Positions 1 to 7,919 are shown, numbered from the stretch's first letter. The stretch: DNA of 64,000 nucleotides from an uncultured Prevotellaceae bacterium (GCA_937910905.1 CALEPV010000066.1:1-64000); one strand, 5' to 3'. Notes: generated by a model from the letters alone, not told the origin. Program-made: numbers and translations.

Positions 1-119
1 CGGTTAGTGATATTAGTGATATCATATTTCCCAAAATCATATGTAGCAAGTGGGGCAAGCCGCCTATCTTCACAGACGGGCGGCTCAAAGAGTTCCTTTA
101 CATTATTGAAAGATAGCGG

Positions 120-512
120 TCAGGCAAAGAGTCTGGCACGCTGTATTTCCTGTGATATTTCGAGCAGGTTCTGCTGTATCTGCTGCAGCCGCTCCGCGTT
201 GGGCTTGCGCACACCGCTGGCATACTGTCGCATGGCTGATGGCCTGATACCGCTGTGGGCTGCCAGTCCCTCGATGTTCAGGAAAGAGAAATAGCTGAAC
301 AGCGACCCGACATCAAACTTCAGCTCCACTTCTATTTCTGGAACGGTGTCACCGTCCATTTCCCTCAGCTCACGGTAGGAGGCGTAGAAGTCCTCCACGG
401 CATCTCTTGCCGACTTGCCATAGCCGGCAAGAAGGCAGTTGCTGACCATGACATCCGCCAGACAGGAATAGCTGCTGCTGTTGGCTTTTCTTACTGACGC
501 AACGATTTTCAT
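120..512 (-). CDS. hicB: HicB-family antitoxin with C-terminal HTH
   Basis: This 130-aa protein is the probable antitoxin of a type II toxin-antitoxin pair. The first half (about residues 1-50) has the HicB partial RNase H-like pattern, including SSSYSCLADVMVSNCLLAGYG and a following helix. The second half (about 75-115) reads as an XRE-type helix-turn-helix (GLAAHSGIRPSAMRQYASG) that would bind the operator. The toxin-like hicA lies upstream on the same strand, 86 bases away, so the order is hicA-hicB. Members of this family neutralise HicA and autoregulate the operon. The family call is good; activity is not shown. Confidence 0.8.
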   Translation of the reverse strand: MKIVASVRKANSSSYSCLADVMVSNCLLAGYGKSARDAVEDFYASYRELREMDGDTVPEIEVELKFDVGSLFSYFSFLNIEGLAAHSGIRPSAMRQYASGVRKPNAERLQQIQQNLLEISQEIQRARLFA

Positions 513-598
513 TGCTATGTAGCTTTTTTTATCTTGTTTCAGAAAAAAGTTCTTTCACAACGTTGATAGATATAGGTGTCCAACACGCGCTCTCCGGA

Positions 599-778
599 TT
601 AACCGAGGAGCGCCTTGATGATTCTGCGGCAAGTCTTGTTATCGACTTCCTGTGTGTCATGTCTCGGTACCTGAGTCCGAATACCTTGTGGATTGCTCCA
701 CCAGTCATGGTTTGCACCATGTGCCACGAAGTAGCATCCGCCCTTGCGTAGCATTCGTTTTAACTCGCTACCTTTCAT
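599..778 (-). CDS. hicA: HicA-family mRNA interferase toxin, small ORF
   Basis: This 59-aa ORF was found by reading the minus strand from the ATG at 778 to TAA at 599. It begins MKGSELKRMLRKGGC and contains GANHDWWSNP with His24 in the position of the HicA catalytic histidine, then VPRH and a C-terminal helix RRIIKALLG. The length and the dsRBD-like beta-beta-alpha layout fit HicA, which cleaves mRNA on or off the ribosome. A good Bacteroidetes promoter sits about 35 bases upstream, and hicB follows downstream. The catalytic His and the conserved Gly are intact, so the toxin looks functional. Confidence 0.82.
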   Translation of the reverse strand: MKGSELKRMLRKGGCYFVAHGANHDWWSNPQGIRTQVPRHDTQEVDNKTCRRIIKALLG

Positions 779-811
779 CGTGTAAAAGAACTATTGTCGT
801 TTCCGACACTG

Positions 812-842
812 CAAAGGTAGCAATTCTGCTCCAGTGCACAAA
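812..842 (-). promoter_or_regulatory. Promoter of hicAB
   Basis: The minus strand carries TACCTTTG at 819-812 (the -7 element, TAnnTTTG) and TTTG at 842-839 (the -33 element). They are separated by 19 bases, the same spacing seen at the ompA promoter in this window. It lies 34 bases upstream of the hicA start. Confidence 0.75.
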
Positions 843-1123
843 GCATATTGGAGCAAATTTGCTACAAAGCACTTGTTTTTAACATTCATGCGAGGAAAGT
901 GCGTAATTTTTGTTTCGTTTTGGATTGCTTTTGTGCAACGTTTTTGTATTGGAATGCGCCTCAGCGATACAGAAGTGGTGTTTGGCCAATACAGAATGGT
1001 TGTGTTTTTCGCGCCGCTTTCAACGCCCCGAAAGCAGCGTGGGGGCTTTTGGGAGGATGAGACTCTGCATAAGTGTTAACGAATGTTAGAGAAAAGGCCA
1101 AGCCCGCATAGAATGCGGAAATC

Positions 1124-1156
1124 AGCCTTGTGAGTTCACGAAACAAGGCTTTTGTT
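1124..1156 (+). terminator. Terminator-like hairpin
   Basis: AGCCTTGT (1124-1131) pairs perfectly with ACAAGGCT (1143-1150), and a T-rich run TTTGTT follows on the plus strand. No rightward gene ends just upstream, so it may belong to a small RNA or to a decayed element. Confidence 0.45.
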
Positions 1157-1336
1157 CTGCTATGAACTCCGACGCGCCCTACCTCCGAGCGCAGCCGTTG
1201 CCGCAGTAATTTAGGAAATATGAACGACACCCTCCCCCCATGGCCGCAATTGAGTGGCGGGATAAGATTACAGTCTTACATCGACGAAGGAATACTGGTG
1301 TCGCAGCATAACCATTGCGAAAGAAATACCGTATGT

Positions 1337-1369
1337 TTTTACTCATGTCAAAAGAAATATGTATATTTG
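1337..1369 (+). promoter_or_regulatory. Promoter of the XRE-like regulator
   Basis: TATATTTG at 1362-1369 matches the TAnnTTTG -7 element. Only a weak T-run (1336-1340) stands at the -33 position. The start codon is about 80 bases downstream. Confidence 0.5.
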
Positions 1370-1451
1370 TGCGAAATCATTTCAACGATGCTGTAAATAT
1401 ATATAGCATTCTTGGCATAACCAAGTAAATAACAAGAATAACATTCATAGT

Positions 1452-1946
1452 ATGCAGGAAAAGGTAATGAAATCACGACTTGAAATGCTAGGAAAGGCAC
1501 TTGGTGTATCAATGCGACAATTTGGCTTAACAATTGGTCGCTCAGGTGGTTGGGTGAACTCTCTGGCTCAAATTAAGAGTGACTCAATCAACACACAGGA
1601 CCTGACCAGAATTCTTGAAGCTTATCCAAATGCTAACGTGGCATATATACTTACAGGAAAAGGCAGTCCAGTTTTGGAAGATACACTAGAAGTCCAAGAC
1701 TATGCAGCTGCAAATGCAACAGACTCGCCAGATTATAAAGAATTGTGCATAGCATACCGTCAAGATTTGGCCGATGCTCGCGAAGAAATACGCAAACTCC
1801 GCGAGTCATACTTCCAATTACTGGACACAAACAACCATTTAATGGCTGAGGTGTCAAAGTTGCAAATGTCTCTGATACAATCAGATGCGGCCTCCATGTT
1901 CCGAGACAGAATCGAGACAAAAACACCGCAAAAAAGAGCATTTTAG
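1452..1946 (+). CDS. Small XRE/phage-repressor-like regulator with coiled coil
   Basis: This 164-aa protein (158 aa if it starts at the second Met, 1470) begins with a helix-turn-helix-like segment (about residues 10-70: LGVSMRQFGLTIGRSGGWVN, then a YILTGKGSP element). That layout is usual for Bacteroidetes phage-repressor-type proteins, in which the HTH is followed by a short loop and a C-terminal coiled coil. Residues 100-145 are heptad-rich (REEIRKLRESYFQLL) and would dimerise. The gene is clearly AT-richer than its neighbours, which suggests horizontal acquisition together with hicAB. The DNA target and any inducer are unknown; no integrase or prophage gene is nearby. Confidence 0.65.
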   Translation: MQEKVMKSRLEMLGKALGVSMRQFGLTIGRSGGWVNSLAQIKSDSINTQDLTRILEAYPNANVAYILTGKGSPVLEDTLEVQDYAAANATDSPDYKELCIAYRQDLADAREEIRKLRESYFQLLDTNNHLMAEVSKLQMSLIQSDAASMFRDRIETKTPQKRAF

Positions 1947-2083
1947 CTGTTATATTAAATTGATTTACAACTATATAGTGTTTGACTTGCAACCCCTGCA
2001 CTCTCGCCTCTTTCCGACTGTGGAAAGTGCGGCAGAGCCTGCGATCAGCAGGAGCTAGTCGCGCGTGCGATTATTATAAGGAT

Positions 2084-3151
2084 ATGAAGATAGGCAATGT
2101 TGACTTAGGCGAGCGCCCTGTGTTGCTGGCTCCGATGGAGGATGTGACCGACATAGGTTTCCGTCTGCTGTGCAGGCAGATGGGTGCGGCGATGGTGTAC
2201 AGCGAGTTTGTGGCTGCCGAGGCGCTGGTGCGGATGGTGAACAAGAGCCTGAAGAAGCTGGAGGTGTGCGAGGAGGAGCGCCCTGTGGCGATACAGATAT
2301 ATGGGCGCGAGCCTGAGGATGTGGCTGAGGCAGCGCGCATAGTGGTGGCTGAGGCAGCGCCGGATGTGCTGGACTTGAACTTCGGTTGTCCGGTAAAGCG
2401 TGTGGCGGGCAAGGGTGCCGGCGCGGGTATGCTGCAGAATGTGCCTAAGCTGCTGGCCATCACAAGGGCGGTAGTGGAGGCTGTGGGCGACCGTGTGCCT
2501 GTGACTGTCAAGACACGTCTGGGGTGGGACTGCGAGCATCTGATCATCACCGAGCTGGCCGAGCAGCTGCAGGACCAGGGCATATCGGCTCTGACCATAC
2601 ATGGGCGCACGCGTAGCCAGATGTACACGGGGCAGGCCGACTGGACGCTGATAGGGGAGGTGAAGGCCAACCCGCGCATACATATTCCAATCATAGGCAA
2701 CGGCGACATCACCACAGCGGAGCAGGCACGCGAGGCCTTCGAGCGCTACGGCGTGGATGCTGTGATGGTGGGGCGTGCCACATTCGGCCGTCCGTGGATA
2801 TTCCGGGAGATACAGGAGGAGTTAAGGGGGGATGGAAAATGCAAAACGGAAAATGGAGAATTGGCTATTGACAATGGACAATTGACGAGTGGCGCGGGGC
2901 TACATGCTGAACCGATGACGGTGGATTGGAAGCTGGATGTGCTGAAGCAGCAGGTGTTGCAATCGGTGGCGCGGCTTGACGAGCGGCGCGGCATATGGCA
3001 TGTGAGGCGGCATCTGGCAGCCTCGCCGCTGTTCAAGGGTATCCCGGATTTCCGCCAAACGCGCATCAAGATGCTGCGTGCCGACACCATCGACGAGCTG
3101 TTCGAAGTGATGGAGTATACACGTACACTCTTGCATGTTATAACCTCATAA
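2084..3151 (+). CDS. dusB: tRNA-dihydrouridine synthase, DusB type
   Basis: This flavoenzyme of 355 aa reduces specific uridines in tRNA with NAD(P)H. The FMN-barrel start APMEDVTD is at residues 16-23, the catalytic cysteine is Cys102 in NFGCPVKRVAGKGAG, and the phosphate-binding IGNGDI and GRATFGRPWIF follow. I chose the ATG at 2084 because MKIGNVDLGERPVLLAPM matches family N-termini; the open frame extends further upstream without similarity. Residues about 249-273 are an insert made of repeat DNA at the junction between barrel and helical domain (listed separately). The frame is intact across it, so the enzyme may still be active. Confidence 0.92.
   Translation: MKIGNVDLGERPVLLAPMEDVTDIGFRLLCRQMGAAMVYSEFVAAEALVRMVNKSLKKLEVCEEERPVAIQIYGREPEDVAEAARIVVAEAAPDVLDLNFGCPVKRVAGKGAGAGMLQNVPKLLAITRAVVEAVGDRVPVTVKTRLGWDCEHLIITELAEQLQDQGISALTIHGRTRSQMYTGQADWTLIGEVKANPRIHIPIIGNGDITTAEQAREAFERYGVDAVMVGRATFGRPWIFREIQEELRGDGKCKTENGELAIDNGQLTSGAGLHAEPMTVDWKLDVLKQQVLQSVARLDERRGIWHVRRHLAASPLFKGIPDFRQTRIKMLRADTIDELFEVMEYTRTLLHVITS
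2828..2902 (+). repeat. Repeat-derived in-frame insert in dusB
   Basis: This segment is AT-rich and made of recurring words (AAAATGC, AAAATGGAGAATTGG, ATTGACAATGGACAATTGAC). That is the style of short intergenic repeats in this group, not of the surrounding GC-rich coding sequence. It adds about 25 codons without stop or frameshift. Confidence 0.6.
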
Positions 3152-3235
3152 CCTCATATTGTTATATCCCATAACCTCATATTGTTATAATCCCATAACC
3201 TCACGACCTATGACAACACAATCTCATAACCTCAC
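3140..3235 (+). repeat. Degenerate tandem repeat after dusB stop
   Basis: The word ATAACCTCAT recurs at 3140, 3148, 3171 and 3195 (the last as ATAACCTCAC), with a last partial copy at 3226. The larger units are about 23-24 bases (CCCATAACCTCATATTGTTA). The array begins across the dusB stop codon. Confidence 0.7.
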
Positions 3236-3264
3236 ACCATCGCACCACCATACCTGCACACCTT

Positions 3265-3302
3265 TCCATCTCCCCTCCCCAGTGAGGGGCTGGGGGTGGG
3301 CT
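3265..3302. repeat. Copy of a dispersed GC-rich repeat (CCCTCCCC family)
   Basis: The sequence reads CTCCCCTCCCC, a short centre, then GAGGGGCTGGGGGTGGG. Related copies lie at 9903-9922, 10003-10036 and 18207-18240. This copy supplies the probable GTG start region of the lipoprotein gene that follows. Confidence 0.6.
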
Positions 3303-3584
3303 CTCTGTGGTTTGGCTCTTGCGGCTGTGCTTATGCAGAGCTGCGATGCAATGCCGGGCAACGACAGGGATAAGTGGCGCTTCCACCAGGAGATACATGT
3401 GCAGGGCGGCACTACCGGTGGTTCTGACTCGCCCATCAGCTCGTCGGACTATGAGCTGCATGAGAACAATTACTACGGCAGCTCGTCGTCGGGCGTGACG
3501 GACTACCGTTCCAACTACGAGCCTTACAAACCCTACGAGACGGGGTCGGCAAAGCAGTACTATCGCGGCGACGCTGACGAATGA
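3282..3584 (+). CDS. Small hypothetical lipoprotein
   Basis: The protein has a short basic N-terminus, a hydrophobic stretch (ALCGLALAAVLMQSC) and a lipobox cysteine. The mature part of about 80 residues is rich in Ser, Gly, Tyr and Asn and is probably a surface or periplasmic low-complexity protein. The start is uncertain: GTG at 3282 gives a normal-length lipoprotein signal, while ATG at 3210 or 3159 would add 24-41 residues translated from repeat DNA. I recognise no family. It faces glsB tail to tail, with palindromic array A between them. Confidence 0.5.
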   Translation: MRGWGWALCGLALAAVLMQSCDAMPGNDRDKWRFHQEIHVQGGTTGGSDSPISSSDYELHENNYYGSSSSGVTDYRSNYEPYKPYETGSAKQYYRGDADE

Positions 3585-3601
3585 GCCGCATGGCCGTATG
3601 T

Positions 3602-3640
3602 GTCTAACACGTTGGACAGAGGTGTCCAACAACGTTGGAC
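3602..3640. repeat. Palindromic array A (two units, TCCAAC...GTTGGA)
   Basis: Two imperfect palindromes, GTCTAACACGTTGGAC at 3602-3617 and GTCCAACAACGTTGGAC at 3624-3640, are separated by 6 bases (AGAGGT), giving a period of 22-23. The array starts 17 bases after the lipoprotein stop and ends 3 bases before the convergent glsB stop. It resembles the four-unit arrays elsewhere in the window but has its own palindrome. Confidence 0.7.
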
Positions 3641-3643
3641 TGT

Positions 3644-4621
3644 TCAGCTGATAACTTTGTTGGCTCCGCTGGTGGGCGCTATGGCCTCCGGATGCTCGCG
3701 GGCAAAGCTGTCGATGTGGCGTACTCGCTTCTCGTCGAGTATTTCGTCGACGGCTATGAGTATGCCTGTCTCCTCGACATCTCCGAAACCGTAGTTGATG
3801 GCTGTGCCGAACATACGCATTGTGGGCGACAGCCCCATGTAGGCATTGACCAGCGGGGGTATGTTGTAGCCCAAGCGGCGCACTTCGCGGTTCAGTATGC
3901 GGTAGTCGTCGCGGAAGTTGGGCTTGCAGAACAGCTTGGCCAGCTCGTCGCGCTCGGCTTCAATCTGTAGCGGTTTGGTGGGGATAATCAGCTGGTCGGG
4001 GTCGCCAAAGTGCTTCTGCAGGAAGAACAGTATCATGTCGCGGGCATAGCGGTCGTAGCTGGGGTACATGGTCATCTTGCCGAAGAAGTAGCGCACATTG
4101 GGCATCAGCACGGTGAGTGCGCCGAGTCCGTCCCACAGGTTGTCCAGTGCGAACAGCCCCTTGGTGCCGGCGCGCGAGCTCTGGTACTCCAGCGTGACCC
4201 ACGAGCGGCCCAGCTCGATGGTGTAGGGCATGAAGTCGCGCATGAAGCGTTCAGAGAAGTGGAACATGTGTGAGGTAGCGAGGATGGGCTGGCCGGCCGC
4301 ATCGAGCTGCACCTCGGAGCCAAGCAGGTAGCGATAGCCACCCAGTATCTCCTGAGCCTCGGGGTTCCACACGATGAGCTGCTTATAGGGGTGCTCCATA
4401 GTGTCGAACTCGTCGAGGTCGAGGGACATGCCGGTGCCTCCGCCGGCTGCACGGAAAGCTATCTCGCGCAGGCGTCCTATCTCACGCACCACGTTTGGCG
4501 AATCCTGCCAGGTGACGATGTAGATCTCGTTGTGGCTCTTGTTGGTCATGCGCAGACGCTTGTCTGGCGTGAGCTCTGACATGATGGCATCTTTCGATAC
4601 TGGAGCAATAATGTCTTCCAT
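3644..4621 (-). CDS. glsB: N-acyltransferase of glycine lipid synthesis (GlsB-like)
   Basis: This 325-aa GNAT-fold protein resembles the OlsB/GlsB family (acyltransferase type 5), which transfers a 3-hydroxy fatty acyl chain from ACP to the amino group of glycine. The central block has RAAGGGTGMSLDLDEFD and YRYLLGSEV, and later ELGRSWVTLEYQ, typical of this family. It follows glsA with a 5-base gap in a leftward operon. In Bacteroides, glsB and glsA together make the mono- and diacylated glycine lipids of the envelope. The pairing with a PlsC-type partner is what makes the specific call likely rather than a general GNAT label. Confidence 0.82.
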   Translation of the reverse strand: MEDIIAPVSKDAIMSELTPDKRLRMTNKSHNEIYIVTWQDSPNVVREIGRLREIAFRAAGGGTGMSLDLDEFDTMEHPYKQLIVWNPEAQEILGGYRYLLGSEVQLDAAGQPILATSHMFHFSERFMRDFMPYTIELGRSWVTLEYQSSRAGTKGLFALDNLWDGLGALTVLMPNVRYFFGKMTMYPSYDRYARDMILFFLQKHFGDPDQLIIPTKPLQIEAERDELAKLFCKPNFRDDYRILNREVRRLGYNIPPLVNAYMGLSPTMRMFGTAINYGFGDVEETGILIAVDEILDEKRVRHIDSFAREHPEAIAPTSGANKVIS

Positions 4622-4626
4622 ATATA

Positions 4627-5427
4627 TTATAGGTTATATACTTGTTGTCGCACCCATGCGGCCCAATCGTTGAGCGCACGGCTGTTGTCGAAGGTCTGAT
4701 ATGGTATGGGCGCACCGATGCGCACGGTGTAGTGCTGGCCTCGTGCACGATACATCTCGTCGGGCAGCAGCACCTGTGCGAAGTTGGGCAAGTGCAGGCG
4801 CTTGCACCACAACGCCACCCGATAGAAGCGTGGTGAGTTCTGGCCTACAAAGTGAATGGGCACCACATCGCGCTTGGCACGTATGCTGCGCCGCAGGAAC
4901 GACTTAGACCAGGCTATGTCCTGAATCTGGCCGTCTATCAGTCGGGAGCATAGTCCGGCGGGGAACATGATGATGTGGTTCTCGCCAGCAAAGGCCTGCT
5001 CCACCAGCTCGGCTGATGCCCGGCTCTGCGAACCGAACTTGTTGATGGGCACGCACAGCGGGACCAGACCCTTGAGGTTCATCAGCAGGTCGTTGACCAG
5101 ATATTTGATCTTCCCGTTGTAGTGGCGGCCAAGGATGCCGCCCAGCGCTACGCCATCGATAGCTCCCAGAGGGTGGTTGCTCACAAAGGTGTAGGCGCGA
5201 CCGTCGTCGGGCAGATGCTCTGTGCCCTCCAGATGCAGCGTCACACCCAGGTGCTCTATCACGCCCTCGCAGAAGTCCACACCCTCGCGGTCCTGCCGCA
5301 GGTAGCCGTTGATGTAGTCCTGATGGATGAAGCGCTTCAGCCACTCGGTGACGAAATGCGGAATCCACCGTGCCTTCTTGCCGGCCTTGGAGCGGATGAT
5401 ACCTTCTATGTCTATCTCGTTACCCAT
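4627..5427 (-). CDS. glsA: O-acyltransferase of glycine lipid synthesis (GlsA-like)
   Basis: This 266-aa protein belongs to the PlsC-like acyltransferases. The acceptor motif is NHPLGAIDG (His85, Asp91, so the spacing is HX5D, as in the hemolysin-like subgroup). Motif III is IIMFPAGLCSR and motif IV VVPIHFVG. It should add the second acyl chain to the hydroxyl of N-acyl glycine made by GlsB. The gene begins directly at the stop of the small exported-protein gene upstream and is followed by glsB, so co-translation is likely. It is expected at the inner face of the cytoplasmic membrane. Confidence 0.82.
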   Translation of the reverse strand: MGNEIDIEGIIRSKAGKKARWIPHFVTEWLKRFIHQDYINGYLRQDREGVDFCEGVIEHLGVTLHLEGTEHLPDDGRAYTFVSNHPLGAIDGVALGGILGRHYNGKIKYLVNDLLMNLKGLVPLCVPINKFGSQSRASAELVEQAFAGENHIIMFPAGLCSRLIDGQIQDIAWSKSFLRRSIRAKRDVVPIHFVGQNSPRFYRVALWCKRLHLPNFAQVLLPDEMYRARGQHYTVRIGAPIPYQTFDNSRALNDWAAWVRQQVYNL

Positions 5428-5817
5428 TCAGAGTATAGTGTATTGCTTGCTGTTGATGATGTACTTGCCTCGCGGCAGACCGTTGATCCAGGTGGTGCCC
5501 TTCGACAGGTGGAACGCCTGATAGAACGTTCCGTCGGCACGGTAGATGGGCAGCAGCTGGTTATAGCTGCTGTATACACACAGGCGCCGTCCTTGCTGGG
5601 TGATGGTTACCGGATGTGCCGATGACATGATGCGCTGCTGCATGGATGGCATCTCCATGCGCGGTATGGCTCGGCGCAGAGTGTCGGTGGTCACTTTCTG
5701 GCCGGTGGGCAGGACTGCGGCCGGAGTGTCCATAGCTATGGCTGGCACGATGACAATGGCTGCCAGAGCCACTGCCCGTGCGATGCTGCTATGTAGTATG
5801 GTCCTCACTTTGCCCAT
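5428..5817 (-). CDS. Small exported protein with possible sorting tail
   Basis: The 129-aa product starts with a signal peptide-like segment (basic MGKVRTILHSS, then hydrophobic AVALAAIVIVPAIA). The C-terminal end, GLPRGKYIINSKQYTIL, resembles the last strand of type A C-terminal sorting domains of the type IX secretion system, though it lacks the usual preceding domain. The gene overlaps the 3' end of ctpA by 13 bases and abuts glsA, so it is part of the same transcript. No family is recognised. A role in the envelope is inference from export only. Confidence 0.6.
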   Translation of the reverse strand: MGKVRTILHSSIARAVALAAIVIVPAIAMDTPAAVLPTGQKVTTDTLRRAIPRMEMPSMQQRIMSSAHPVTITQQGRRLCVYSSYNQLLPIYRADGTFYQAFHLSKGTTWINGLPRGKYIINSKQYTIL

Positions 5818-7418
5818 TGCCTGCTGTCGTGTAGTATGTCGAGTGCCTCGTTCAACACAGGGTCTGCTTCATATATGATTTGATAGTATTCGCTCATGTC
5901 CCACAGGTCGCGCGCCACCAGTGCCTTGAGCGTACGGCTGGCCAGGGCTATGGTCTGCTGCCGCTCGGTGTCGTCGGTAGCCTCCAGCTTATCCTTCTGC
6001 TTGGCCTCGGCCAGCATCTGCTCCATGACATCTGTAGGCATGGCGAACTCGCGGTTGAACTGCTCAAACGTGGAGTAGCTGCGTTGTAGCTGCTTGCGAT
6101 GCTTGTCCATGAAGCGCAGGCTGGCATTAATGATGTACGAGTGGGCTGTCAGCTCGCGGTACAGCTTGGTGTAGCGCGTGGTGTCCAACGGTACGAAGCG
6201 GTCCGGCATGATGCCTCCACCGCCGTACACGGTGCGATGCTTGACGAGTGTCGTGTATCGCAACGAGTCGGGAAAGTGTATGCTGTCGGCGTTAGTCAGC
6301 TCGCCGCGGTTGTAGCGTTCAATGACATCGCGGCCGTAGCTCTTGCTGTCGCCTTTCTCGTAGGGCTTCTGTATGCAGCGGCCCGAAGGAGTGTAGTAGC
6401 GGGCTATGGTCAAGCGGATCATCGAACCGTCCTCTAGCTCGATGGGGCGCTGCACCAGGCCCTTGCCGTATGTGCGACGGCCCACGATGAGGCCGCGGTC
6501 GTGGTCCTGTATGGCACCTGCCACAATCTCGGCCGCCGATGCGGTGTATTCGTCGACCAACACCACCACGCGTCCGGTGCGCATCAGGCCGCTACCGCGC
6601 GAGCGATAGTCCTCGCCGTATACGCCTCCGCGTGTCTTGGTATATACTATAAGGTCGCCTATGGGCAGGAATTCACTGGCTATCTGTGCGGCCATGCCCA
6701 GATAGCCGCCGCCGTTGCCCTGAAGGTCGAGTATCAGATCCGTCATGCCCGCAGCCTTTAGGCGCTCTATCGCCTCGGCCACCTCGGTGTGTGTGGTCGC
6801 GCCGAAGCTGCTGAAACGTATCAGCCCAATGCCCGGCTCCACCATGTAGGCGGCATCGAGCGTGTTGACAGGAATCTGTGCGCGCTTGATGTCGAAGGTC
6901 AGCAGGCCCTTGATGCCGCGGCGCACGATGCCCAGCTTCACCATCGTGCCGCGAGGACCGCGCAGGCGCTTCATAATCTCCTCACGGCTCATGTTCACGC
7001 CGGCAATGGCGGTGTCGTTGACGGTCACAATGCGGTCGCCGGCCAGTATGCCGGCACGCTCGCTGGGTCCCTTGGATGTGGGCTGGATGACCAGCAGCGT
7101 GTCTTCCAGCATATTGAACTGCACGCCGATACCGTCGAAGTTGCCCTGTAGCGGCTCGTTGAGGCGGCGGGTCTCCTCTGGGTTGGTGTATGCAGAGTGC
7201 GGGTCGAGCTTCGACAGCATTCCCACTATTGCATCTTCCACTTGCTTGTTCAGGTCTACGGTATCGACATAGAGCTGATTGATCATCATCGTGGCGCGGA
7301 ACAGCTTGCGCAGCGCCGTCTCGCCATCGTCATCATTCCGTGCCATAGCCGTGCAGGGTATGCCGGCGATGACTGTCAGTAGGATTATTTTTTGCAGGAC
7401 GGATTGAAAACTCTTCAT
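5805..7418 (-). CDS. ctpA: C-terminal processing peptidase, S41 family
   Basis: This exported serine protease of 537 aa has a signal peptide (about 1-26), a PDZ domain (about 90-165, with GIGVQ and AGDRIVTVND), and a tail-specific protease core. The catalytic dyad is Ser294 in YTASAAEIVAG and Lys319 in RRTYGKGLVQ. GNGGGYL near 235 is the conserved substrate-groove loop. Family members cut periplasmic proteins near their C-termini. The downstream overlap with the small exported gene and glsA places it in an envelope-related operon. A C-terminal helical region of about 150 residues follows the core. Confidence 0.93.
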   Translation of the reverse strand: MKSFQSVLQKIILLTVIAGIPCTAMARNDDDGETALRKLFRATMMINQLYVDTVDLNKQVEDAIVGMLSKLDPHSAYTNPEETRRLNEPLQGNFDGIGVQFNMLEDTLLVIQPTSKGPSERAGILAGDRIVTVNDTAIAGVNMSREEIMKRLRGPRGTMVKLGIVRRGIKGLLTFDIKRAQIPVNTLDAAYMVEPGIGLIRFSSFGATTHTEVAEAIERLKAAGMTDLILDLQGNGGGYLGMAAQIASEFLPIGDLIVYTKTRGGVYGEDYRSRGSGLMRTGRVVVLVDEYTASAAEIVAGAIQDHDRGLIVGRRTYGKGLVQRPIELEDGSMIRLTIARYYTPSGRCIQKPYEKGDSKSYGRDVIERYNRGELTNADSIHFPDSLRYTTLVKHRTVYGGGGIMPDRFVPLDTTRYTKLYRELTAHSYIINASLRFMDKHRKQLQRSYSTFEQFNREFAMPTDVMEQMLAEAKQKDKLEATDDTERQQTIALASRTLKALVARDLWDMSEYYQIIYEADPVLNEALDILHDSRQWAK

Positions 7419-7471
7419 GTACGGTACGTTATTCGTTTGTGTTGTTAGCTAGACGTTCTTGGTGTGTGCTG

Positions 7472-7915
7472 CTAGTGTGGCAGGTATTGGCTCACATCGT
7501 GACCGAAGTGCGACAGTTCGCGCACGATGGACGATGATATGTGCGACAGCGCAGGGTCGGCGAAGAGCAGTATGGTCTCAATGCCTGTCAGCTGGCGGTT
7601 GACCTCAGCCATCTGCTGCTCGTATTCGTAGTCGTGCATGGTGCGCACGCCACGCAGTATGGCATTGGCGTTCACTTGCCGAGCTATGTCGGTGGTCAGA
7701 CCGCTGTAGCTCACTACCTGCACCCTGGGCTCGACAGCGTAGAGCGCCTCTAGTGTGGCCACGCGTCGCTCCACTGGTTGCCAACCGGCCTTGTGTTCAT
7801 TGTAGCCTACGGCTATGACCACGCGGTCGAAGAGCTTCAGCGCGCGCTCGACCAGCGAGGCGTGTCCCACCGTGAATGGGTCGAAGGAGCCGGGGAAGAG
7901 AACGGTACTGCTCAT
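7472..7915 (-). CDS. coaD: Phosphopantetheine adenylyltransferase
   Basis: CoaD (147 aa) makes dephospho-CoA from 4'-phosphopantetheine and ATP, the penultimate step of CoA synthesis. The nucleotidyltransferase motif PFTVGH is at residues 12-17, and the second motif ISSSIVREL is near 127. The GVRTMHDYEYE segment is typical of the substrate pocket. Length is normal for the family. It starts 4 bases after the parE stop, so it is probably co-transcribed with it. Confidence 0.95.
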   Translation of the reverse strand: MSSTVLFPGSFDPFTVGHASLVERALKLFDRVVIAVGYNEHKAGWQPVERRVATLEALYAVEPRVQVVSYSGLTTDIARQVNANAILRGVRTMHDYEYEQQMAEVNRQLTGIETILLFADPALSHISSSIVRELSHFGHDVSQYLPH

Positions 7916-7919
7916 GTTG

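Larger units (their letters stand above)
779..1451. other. Long gene-poor stretch between hicA and the XRE-like gene
   Basis: I see no convincing gene in these 673 bases. The stretch contains the hicA promoter (812-842), a short hairpin (CCGCAT-AGA-ATGCGG at 1104-1118), a terminator-like hairpin (1124-1150), and the promoter of the downstream regulator (1362-1369). A minus-strand open frame covers 961-1230. Its translation lacks domain features, and the hairpins lie inside it, so I do not call it a gene. A 58-codon plus-strand frame from 1219 ends at 1395 and also lacks support. Confidence 0.6.

Noticed and set aside
512..751. Plus-strand ORF opposite hicA
   Set aside because: It is antisense to a convincing HicA gene and has no recognisable features.
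961..1230. Minus-strand protein of 89 aa
   Set aside because: No domain, signal or neighbour support; perfect hairpins lie within it, which fits a non-coding element better.
1219..1395. Plus-strand 58-aa ORF before the XRE-like gene
   Set aside because: Composition is not protein-like and it runs through the promoter of the next gene.
1446..2000. Prophage remnant
   Set aside because: Only one repressor-like gene is present, without integrase, attachment repeats or structural genes.
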